DNA of 64,000 nt from Dryomyza anilis (taxonomy: Eukaryota > Arthropoda > Insecta > Diptera > Dryomyzidae), in assembly GCA_951804985.1 (NCBI GenBank), contig OX638131.1, positions 90,904,349 to 90,968,348 on the forward strand, read 5' to 3'. Positions 56,189-64,000 of this stretch are shown here, one piece after another. The notes below the pieces were generated by a model that did no database searches, was not told the origin of the DNA, and was given only the letters and a program-made list of their open reading frames with translations. Position 1 is the stretch's first letter. The number at the start of each line of letters is the position of its first letter. The translations under genes and the position numbers were made by a program.

Positions 56189-57108
56189 TGTAACGAGCCG
56201 GTTTCCGGGTTCAGAGCTGAGATAGCTTAGCGGGCTCCAGTGGTCTGTACGCTACAAAATTTATAGTTGACAGGGGACCCCTCAAGCCTCCTTTACAAAT
56301 AAATACGCCGCACACAGAGATTTAATAAGCGATAATAATTCTTTATTATAAATAGTTCTGTGAGCTTATATTATAATTATGGGCTGCCTCTGCAACTTTC
56401 TTGTAGATTTCAGTATTCTGCTGGCCGTATGTGGCCGTTTTCTTCAGGATTTCAATTATGCGGTGGCCGCATGTGACTGCTTTTGGTAATTCAGTAGGAT
56501 GTCTTTTAACCAAACTTACTCCTTTATGATGTTGTATTTCCGGTATTGTGCTAGCTGTCTGTACCCATAACCAGGGCGGGAAACTGGGTCAGTCGTTAGT
56601 GATTTTTCGTGTGGTCCCGTATAATCCGGGGCCACATGCTAGTCCACAGTGTATGCTGTACAAACCGTGGATACACTGCCACTAGTCACTGTCGTCCAGG
56701 TCTACTGCAAGCGAAGAGCTATTCAAGAGAGAGCGATTTTCACTTGTGCATCACCTTTTATAGGCGAGCACTTGGTGAAGCGTTGGTGCATTGCAGCACG
56801 CCGTTGGTGCATTGTTGCCCAACTATTTTGTAGCTTTGGCTACTGTTGGTGTGTCGAAGCTCGCTCACCACTGCGCATGTGTTGGCGATCTTCATGTCGC
56901 TTCGCTCACTAGCGCGAGTATAGTGGTGAGGCACACAGTGGCGATTTCTCTCGTTCGCTCACCACCGTGTGTGTGTGTAAACGACATACGTTGTTGCTTT
57001 GTTGGTGAGCTTTTGCTCCTCTGCGCCTCGTTGTTTCGGACGGCGTTGCTAGCGCCGTCGAATAGTGTCGTTCTCGCCGATATTGTGCACCGATATTGTG
57101 CGGTTACA
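56189..57108 (+). mobile_element. LTR of a Ty3/gypsy-like retrotransposon
   Basis: A 920-base GC-rich island starting TGTAACGAGCCGG and ending GCGGTTACA (TGTAAC...GTTACA inverted tips). It contains a CTTTTATAGGCG TATA-like box near 56752 and AATAAA near 56298. It is followed by a primer-binding-site-like sequence, so this is the 5' LTR on the plus strand. No gag/pol and no second LTR follow within the window. The three frames at 56609-57144 are incidental. Confidence 0.7.
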
Positions 57109-57128
57109 TTTGCCGCCCAATGTGATCA
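57109..57128 (+). other. Primer binding site remnant
   Basis: TTTGCCGCCCAATGTGATC resembles the TGGCGCCCAACGTGGGGC-type site (tRNA-Lys primer) found just inside many gypsy-like 5' LTRs, with mismatches at the third base and near the end. It supports the LTR call and its orientation. Confidence 0.5.
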
Positions 57129-57636
57129 TCACACTACCACATAATAAACTTTTGGTTCGAAACATTTCGAAAAAAGGAACTTAAAAATATTGCTCAAAAT
57201 TTCTTTTAATAAAAATATTTTATTTTTCATATTTGAACATGTGTTTCGTATATTTAAAATAACAATAATACAAAAAATGTTTTTGATTATGAACATTTAA
57301 TAATTTATCTTTCTAAAACCGTTTCATTTCCGATGACTTTCACACGAAGTATTTATGTGACGCTAATGCGGTTTCTGACCCATAGTGCATCGTGCCGTTT
57401 TTAAATAGGAGCCGCCTATGTTGTCTTCTGTCAAAAGAAAATAATACATTTTATTAAAAAAAGAACTGTTAAATTAAGTTTAATGTGCCCCACAATGCGG
57501 TAAATGATATTTCATAGTTTAACGTCCACATATATCTTAATATTATGTATATGCTTAGTATAAAATAGTACATTAACAAAAATTCATTAGTTCCAGATGA
57601 TATTATAAATGATTTTATTTTCGATAAACAAATTTT
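57129..57636. other. AT-rich non-coding stretch
   Basis: No internal retrotransposon coding region can be seen after the LTR. GTTTCTGACCCATAGTGCATCG at 57370-57392 stands out only as GC-richer unique text. Confidence 0.35.
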
Positions 57637-57930
57637 GTGTGGTGAGTTTAAAGAATTCGGGGTGGTTGGTGTACCCTAGTATGAAATATCTTGATATCAT
57701 TGTAATAACTGTCGACATACACCATCTTGAAGATGTACCTTCTATAGGGGGTGCCACGCAAAATAATAAAAATTCTACGTAAAAATAACTTGTCTCAAAG
57801 AAAATTCTTCCCAGTAGAATTTCACGTAGATTTTTAGTGTGGTCAGTTTTAGTGTGGTGAGTTTTAGTGTGGTGAGTTTTAGTGTGGTGCATTTTGCTGT
57901 GGTGAATTTAAAGAATTTGGGGTGGTTGGT
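57637..57930 (-). mobile_element. Helitron-family fragment (minisatellite part)
   Basis: GTGGTGAGTTTTAGT repeats (57838-57905) are the complement of the CACCACACTAAAACT unit, preceded by GAAAATTCTTCCCAGTAGAATT (the GAAGAATTCTAC block). An AAAGAATT(C/T)GGGGTGGTTGGTGT word occurs at both edges (57650 and 57911), a local direct duplication. Neither Helitron end is present. The 101-codon His/Thr-rich frame is this repeat. Confidence 0.75.
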
Positions 57931-57934
57931 GTGT

Positions 57935-58107
57935 AACACGAGATTAAACATTGCCTATAAAAAGCTCTCACCCGCCGTTCGGATTCGGCCTTAAATTGTA
58001 GGTCCCACCACTTTCAGTACAAATATAACACGCATAATTCAAATGGTGAGAGAGCTCGGCCTAAGTTCTATACAGGACTGTAGCCCCAAACTATTATTAT
58101 TATTATG
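57935..58107 (+). mobile_element. tRNA-derived SINE (family A), 3' fragment
   Basis: Body and tail only, from an ACGAGA(T/G)TAAA word through CTCTCACCCGCCG and GTGAGAGAGCTCGG to ATTATTATTATTAT. The 5' tRNA-like head is absent, typical of 5' truncation. It adjoins the Helitron fragment. Confidence 0.88.
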
Positions 58108-59389
58108 CCTAAAACAATTTTTATTTAATGCAAATTATAATGATAATTTATTGTTCCAGTTCTTCTACTTTATTTTGTAACAGAAATTGTAAAGCTATTA
58201 AAATTTGGTGCCACATTTCAAATTCAAATAGATTTTAATTATATGCCGAATACTAGAGTGAATAGGTGCCAATATTTTTCAACTAATGTAAATTTATTTA
58301 ATTTATTTATGAGCACAATTAACACTCACAGTTTCATTACATTTAATGGCCAGAATAATGTGTCGCATATTAATTGAACATTTCCGTGTAACTTCGTTTC
58401 CTGTAAATTTTCTACTATAGTTATTGATGTTTATGTATTTTGCATAGAGTGTGACTGTTAAAATACATTAAGAGTATGTTGTAGGTTTTTTTTTCGATAT
58501 GAAATATACGCACTAGTCACGCTATAAGGTGACCTAAAATGAATGTGACATAAAGTAGCCAAATAAATGGCTAAATGAAACTTTTACAATTTAAGTATGA
58601 ACATATTTGATAAAACTAAATACTATTTAAAACTATGTTGCACTCTTTTAAAATTTCCAAATTGAATTAAAAGCTCATAAAGCACATTATGAAGATTCAG
58701 CAAAATCTATTAATAAACTTAAAACCCACTCAGTACAAAATCTGACCAGAAGATCGATACAAAACAGCAGCAGCTTAAATTGTCAGGTTACACTTTGTGC
58801 CAATCAACTGAATGTCATAATTAATAAGGAACCAAAATATATTGTTAAGATACTGACACATTCTGGTATGAATAAAACTACTAAGGTTCTTCGGTTCACC
58901 TAACATGTGAGGCACATTTATGAAGCAGCTCTTCTGTGCGATGGCTCATTTATGCGCATTAAAAGATTAGCAAATCCTGGCAGCCGGAGCTGTGTATTAT
59001 ATGAACTATGGTATTCGAAGGATGTGCAAATTAAAAACCTATAAATTAACGCATGTGCCTGAATGCCTGCCTGACTGCCTGCCGGAGACAGCTTTAGCCT
59101 TTGTGCTTTTAGGCTCTGCCAACGCAATGAAGTCATAAAATATAAATGACTCGATTATTGATTAATTTATTAATTAATTGGTTGTTAGATACAGGAGATG
59201 CTAAAGAGATTTGTCGGTGTTTATTAAATGACAAAATTATACTTTTCTCCATCAGATGTTTTTGTGGAATTAAACGGAAAAATCTGACAAGGTATGCATA
59301 TTTTAGTGATTTTAATACCAGGAAAAATTATTATCAGATTAGAAATCATATTTCCGATGATTTTTTTTATTAAAAGCTGTATATATTCT
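58108..59389. other. Non-coding stretch, possibly conserved patch at 58930-59110
   Basis: Mostly AT-rich. 58960-59110 is GC-richer with GCCTGCCTGACTGCCTGCC and TGCTTTTAGGCTCTGCC, reminiscent of AGCCTGCCTAAAAGGC at 4797 and of the dispersed motif's TTTTAGGC end. No frame with a domain. Confidence 0.4.
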
Positions 59390-61020
59390 GCCCATATTCA
59401 AAATATGTAAAAAGGCAAAACTTAAATTGACAAACTTCATTTTAAATTCGACTACACCCCGAGACATATTTTCTGGAATATTTCGGACATTTTTCCGGCA
59501 AAAAAAAATGATAAATGGAATATTTTGTGAAGTGTAAGCACCCTCGAGAAAATTTTTGGCAGAGTCGAAGAAGTTTTGATATATTTTTAGGACATATTTG
59601 AAACAGACAAAAGCTTAGTTTGTATAACAAGCTGTCTGTGTTTTGCCCATTCCTTAAATATGCCGTGAATCTGCCATTTAAAATAACAAACGAATTTACA
59701 ACTCAAAATATTCTTTTTATCTGTGTGTTTGCCGTTTGGAAATATGTCTAAAATATTCCTAAAAAATTACAGACATTTTGTCTCGGGCAGGTGATAAAAT
59801 TTTGTGGACTTTTAATGACAGATTCAAGTCATATTTTGAAAATTGACAGAAATCAGTTAGCTTTTAATACAAACTTCGCCTTTGTCTGCTTGATATCTTT
59901 CGATAAAATGTCTGTAAACTAGTCTGAGTCTGACAAAAATAGAGTTTTAAAAATGTCAACATTTTTGTTAAAGGAATTGAATAATGTACAAGTCTTTTCC
60001 CAGAACTCCTCTCAAGACAATTCTCCCCAAATTGAATAATTGGATAATATTTGGATAATTCTTCTTTAGATAACTCTAGCCCGAAAGAATAAATGTATCT
60101 GGGAAGAATTGCCTTTACAATAAATAATTTTGGAGAAGAATTGTTTTGGGAAATGATTGTTTGGAGAAAACATCCTCGTGGAAGTATTGTCGGGGTATTT
60201 TTATGAAAAATGTGACGGTTATATTTAAGAATTGGCATAGTTAGGTTCAGTTTTTCAAATTTTAATTAATATTAGTTTAAACTCGTCAATAATGAACAAA
60301 TTACAAATATTTAAAATGTCATAATTACTGAATTACTGTAGCCGCGGTAGCTCAGTCCAACGCACTAACCACGCGTTGGACTGCGAGCCGAAAGGTCCCC
60401 GGTTCAAGCCTGGACTGGAGCTAACAACATCTTTTCATAGAAACATTTTTCTATACCGCGCTACCTCTCGGCAGTAAATGGCAAACCTCCGAGAGTAAAA
60501 ACATTGCCTATGAAAAGCTCTCACCCGCCGTTCGGATTCAGCAATAAACTGTAGGTCCCACCACTTTGAGTACAAATATAACACGCACAGCTCAAAATGG
60601 TGAGAGAGCTCGGCCTAAGTTCTTATAGAACTGTAGTGCCAAACTTTTATATATTATTATATTAATTACTGATTATTAACTATCTTTCTATCTGTAAAAT
60701 TTTACGAAATATAGAAATTTAGAACTATAGAAATGTTGATATAATGATACAAATATAAGTTGAGAAACTCATATTTATGTGAAACACAGTTTTTGGTATT
60801 TTTCAGAAAAATGTTCGGCATATTTCCGGCAAACAAATAAATAAATTGAATTTTGTGTAATTTTATTGGCAGATTTACGGAATATTTTGAGAAAAGGCAG
60901 CAAACAAACAGCTTGTGTTACAAACTTCGCTTTTGTCTGTTTGAAATATCCCGAGACAAAATGTTTGATGACTTTCAGGAATATTTCCGACATATTCACG
61001 GAATTTTAATGGAAGTAGCG
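59390..61020. repeat. Diverged inverted and direct copies of a ~230-base unit
   Basis: 59450-59690 and 60780-61010 are inverted relatives: GAAACAGACAAAAGC...AGTTTGTA against TACAAACTTCGCTTTTGTCTG. A partial third copy at 59720-59905 shares GACATTTTGTCTCGGGCA and ATATGTCTAAAATATTCCT. AAGACAATTCTCC repeats at 60010-60180 lie between. Similar-looking Phe/Ser/Lys-rich frames on both strands follow from this and are not genes. Confidence 0.6.
60339..60663 (+). mobile_element. tRNA-derived SINE (family A) with an inverted A-box segment
   Basis: Full length, flanked by exact AATTACTG (60331-60338 and 60664-60671). Positions 60355-60372 are the reverse complement of the normal GTGGTTAGTGCGTTGGAC, followed by a second GCGTTGGAC, creating a GTCCAACGC...GCGTTGGAC hairpin. 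The A box becomes TAGCTCAGTCC, so this copy's Pol III promoter should be impaired. The B region GGTTCAAGCCT is intact. Confidence 0.93.
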
Positions 61021-61440
61021 AGTAAAGTCAAATGTGAAACTATGTTTCTAAATAACAAACATTTTATATTGTTACGAAAATTCAGTCCACGGAAAACTGA
61101 TCTACATGTTTGTATTTCTGATTTGCAGAGATCAGAAATAACTATTAACCTTTATTTCCATTTGATTTTTTACTGAGAGATATTATTTTTCAAATAATAT
61201 AAAGGACTTTGGTTAAGAGATATTTTGTATTTCAAAAAATAAAGGTCTTTGGTTTAGACATAAGTACTTTTTATTTTAAAATGAAAGGTCTTTGATTGAG
61301 AATTATATGAAAACCTTTATAGACGGAATTAAATTTATTTCACAACCAAAAACTAAGAATTAAATCTGTTCCAGTGCGATTACAGAAGCAGCCAAGTGCG
61401 TCCAATGGTGATTTCGACTAGAGATAGGCGCGTGTCACGG
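61021..61440. other. Non-coding stretch with repeated AAAGGTCTTTGG words
   Basis: Three loose repeats of AAAGG(A/T)CTTTGGTT...AGAGATA-type text at 61190-61300. No gene. Confidence 0.4.
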
Positions 61441-61590
61441 GCACGCCGATAGGTGACACGCACGAGAAGCACGATAAAACACGGGATTTTTAGAAGACAC
61501 GAAGAAACACGGAAAAACACGACAAAACACGGAAAAACACGAAAAACACGAAAAAAGCACGGAAAAACATGAAAAAGCATGCGAAGCGTT
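61441..61590. repeat. AAAACACGG short-unit array
   Basis: Ten or so units close to GGAAAAACAC / GAAAAACAC, from GACACGCACGAGAAGCACG to GAAAAAGCATGCG. The Arg/Val/Phe frame opposite it is an artefact. Confidence 0.8.
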
Positions 61591-61599
61591 TAGATTTTT

Positions 61600-61890
61600 G
61601 GAACCAGAATCGTTATTAAAAATGTGTTGAACCGGAACTGGAATCGGAACATATATTTTTTTTCTGGTTGGAATCAGTACCGCTCTTTTAAAAATATCGG
61701 AACCAGAACCTGAACAGATATTATAGTCCCTATCAGGGAACCCAAAGAACCGGAATCGGAACCGTTATTAAAAATGTATGGAACCGGAATCGAAACCAAT
61801 TTAATTTGTTGGTTGAAACCGGAATCGGACCACAATTTTAAAAATCTTGAAATCCGAACCGGAACCGATATTCCAATAGGTTTTAGTCCC
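61600..61890. repeat. GGAACCGGAATCGG array with a 152-base tandem duplication
   Basis: The word CGTTATTAAAAATGT at 61611 and 61763 marks two copies. Each contains several AACCGGAA(T/C)CGGAAC hexamer-pair words and ends near TTTTAGTCCCT / TATAGTCCCT. Confidence 0.8.
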
Positions 61891-62104
61891 TGTAATAAAT
61901 AATTGAAAATTTAAGTTTGATACTTTTTTATTCTTTTAAATCCATAAGTAAAACTAAAACAACGGATTTAAAAAAAAGGTTAAAATACCACGAAATTTTT
62001 TTTATTTTCTGAGGCTGGAAGTAAGGGTTTTTTTTAAATTGGGGTAAAAACTATAAAAAAAATCTTTAATGGGCGCGTGCCTGATTTTGGAGGCGCGTGA
62101 TGTT

Positions 62105-62960
62105 TTTGTCACCAATTTTTTTTTAACAAAATTTGTTTTTTTTTTCGAAAATTTTCGAACATTGTTATTTTCGTCATATATTTTGAAAATGGTGATTTCG
62201 ACTATTGTCTTGTTTTTGCCGCTTAAATTTTTTTCGAGACATTGTTTCGAACATTGTAGTTTTTGGCGAGCAAACATTTTTTTAACAATTTTTTTTCTAT
62301 AAAAAATGTTAAATTTTTGCTTTTTGGATTTTATTTCAATATATACCCAACTTGTCAAAAGTTACCATCGGTATATGCTCCAAAAGTATTGGGAGTCATC
62401 TGGAAAGAGAATTGTGCATCAACGCTTCTGAGCTTCTCAATAATGAGAGATATATTTTATTAATCTTTATACAGGGTTTTTCAACAGGGACGCCACAAAA
62501 GTAGAGCGACAGGGACAGCAAACGACGCCATATTTCTTGCCGCTCTTTTGACATTTCTCTTCAGTAAGGTTTGCCATTTTATGATGGAAAGATATACGAA
62601 TTTGAATTTCGTTAGTAAATTTTAATAATTTCGACTCGTTGTTGGCTCGTATATCTTTTCATCATAAAATGGCAAACCTTACTAAAGAGAAATGTTAAAA
62701 GTGCGGCAAGAAATATGGCGTCGTTTGCTGTCCCTGTCGCTCTACTTTTGTAGCGTCCCTGTTGAAAAACCCTTGAAAAACACTTTTGTAGTGCGCTTAT
62801 TGAAAAACCCTTTAGCTCTCGCTGTTCAACTGCAACTAAAAAATTTCAAAAATAAAAGTTTCACTCAGACCGAATCCGAAATTTTTCAAAAATAAAGGTT
62901 TCTCACAGAACAAAACCGAAAATTTTCAAAAATAAAGGTTTCTCTCAAACTAAACCCGAG
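62105..62960 (+). repeat. T-rich satellite remnant plus the shared flank, split by a MITE
   Basis: 62105-62330 has CGAACATTG, GATTTCGACTATTG and TAGTTTTTGGCGA words of the 11.6-14.5 kb satellite. 62331-62470 and 62813-62960 match 14500-14760. The MITE at 62472-62812 lies between them. After it, AATTTTTCAAAAATAAAGGTTTCTC-like units repeat three times. Confidence 0.8.
62472..62812. mobile_element. Foldback MITE (AAGGGTTTTTCAA family), full copy with empty site at 14.7 kb
   Basis: TA|CAGGGTTTTTCAACAGGG ... GAAAAACCCTT|TA. Arms pair as in the copy at 48368. The homologous 14.7-kb sequence reads CTTCATATCTCTCG where this one has CTTTATA[element]TAGCTCTCG, confirming a single TA target duplication, as in Tc1/mariner-type elements. 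341 bases. Confidence 0.93.
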
Positions 62961-64000
62961 CCACAGCAGTACCAACAGCAAATAAAATATTTCAGTTATA
63001 TTTATTATTTTATATACAAAATAAAAATAAGCGACGGAATATATACGTGATAATGTTACAATTCTTTCCATTTGAATATTGTTCATATCACAACATTCAT
63101 GTGGAAAACAAATTCCAAATTCCCTAATTAAAACAAAATTTAAAAATCAGTCAAAAAATGATTCCAAATATTTAAACTATTATAACTCTTAAAAGGAGCA
63201 TTAAAAATAGATCAAAATACCTCATTGTAATAACATAGTATTTAATTATTTAAAATTTCATATAAATCGGTCAAGTGGTTTCAGAGAAATTAGTAAAACC
63301 TTTAATTTGCTGCTGCCTGCCGAGTGCGTATTTTTTGTATGTGTGCGTGAAGAAGAGCACGTAAAATTAAGTGCTTCTAGACAAAACAAAAATTTGCAAA
63401 AGATAAAAAAAACGCACAAAAAATTCAGCTATATAAAAAAAAACACAACATGTTTTCATTTATTTCACTGGCAGCAGCCTTGCGTTTTTAATGTTTTTAT
63501 TCTATTTTTTTATGTTTTTTTTTGTGTAAAGATTGCAACTTAAGTGTTGCAATGTCATGTTGCTGCAACAACAGTATTGCTGCTAGCAGTCACAGTAGCA
63601 GCTACAGCAATAGCAACAGCAACAGCAGTTGCAACTACTACACTTGCAAATTTATGACTATTTAAAGCACATGTGCGACTGAAGGCTGAACGCACTCGAC
63701 TGTAGTTCTCTGTGTTATGTAAATTTCGTATATATATATAAATTGTATATATGTTTTTGTAGTCAAGTATATTATATATCAGCAGAAATGTATTTGCCCT
63801 TCTCTCTGTGTGCGTATCTTTTAATTAGTCGCAAATGCGTTTTTTTTACCCATTTCGCAACTTTTACGCAATTGCAAGAGTTAACAAGAATACCTAGAGA
63901 AATTCTCAGAAATGTCATACAAATGCACTAAAAAAACACATACACACAATGAACACACGTGCAACTGTGTGTCTGTGTGTGTGTATACACCGTAAATAAA
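62961..64000. other. Non-coding stretch with a CAR-repeat patch and CA/GT ends
   Basis: 63545-63650 has CAACA, CAGCAGC and AGCAATAGCAACAGCAACAG text (opa-like); no long frame runs through it. ACACATACACACA and GTGTGTGTGT lie near 63940-63985. The rest is AT-rich. Promoter-like features cannot be judged at the window edge. Confidence 0.4.

Noticed and set aside
56609..57144. Three overlapping plus-strand frames in the GC-rich block
   Set aside because: They lie within the LTR, overlap in different phases and have no gag/pol motif.

Overview
The window reads as nuclear DNA of a higher (brachyceran) fly. The evidence is a very AT-rich background, a long exon full of CAG/CAA (opa) repeats, elements resembling the dipteran DINE-1/INE-1 Helitron group, and hAT, Tc1/mariner-like, PIF/Harbinger-like, LINE, LTR and tRNA-derived SINE insertions. 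I cannot name the family or species. No bacterial or viral gene organisation, rRNA, functional tRNA or CRISPR array was seen.

Only one stretch looks like a host protein-coding gene. A 486-codon minus-strand reading frame ends at a good splice donor (exon edge 21838, start codon at or below 23290). It is Q/N/T-rich, has a hydrophobic signal-like or anchor segment about 360 residues in, and then an acidic tail. A GC-rich block at 24756-25075 on the same strand, ending in a donor-like GAG|GTAAC, could be its first non-coding exon. A CA/GA-rich leader lies between them at 24010-24240. A second promoter-like GC block, probably also minus strand, is at 42541-42856. The rest behaves like intron or intergenic DNA of one or more large genes.

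Layout: 0-5 kb has SINEs, a Helitron copy and a CGATA-rich block. 5.4-10.5 kb has a GAY-rich array interrupted by LINE debris, including four tandem 175-bp units running into a dead reverse transcriptase. 11.6-14.8 kb is a T-rich satellite. 15-21.5 kb is AT-rich DNA with foldback elements. 21.8-25.1 kb is the gene 5' region. 25-30 kb holds local tandem duplications. 30.06-32.32 kb is a SINE in a hAT in a hAT. 32.8-36 kb has a tandem duplication split by a MITE, then two opposed DINE-1-like elements. 37-41.4 kb holds MITEs and a palindromic family. 44.7-48.9 kb is a dense nest of TA-flanked elements, a LINE pseudogene and tRNA-like sequences. 49.7-51.8 kb has a CAA array and a Helitron with both ends. 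52-58 kb has DINE fragments, a MITE, an LTR and SINE pieces. 59-64 kb has inverted repeats, short-unit arrays, a satellite relic and another foldback MITE.

The mobile elements do not work together as a system. They record successive insertions, many datable relative to each other by nesting, target duplications and empty-site comparison inside this window. The most distinctive unexplained signals are the dispersed motif TTGCATACTTTTAG, concentrated in the first 17.5 kb, and the long pre-signal N-terminus of the putative gene.
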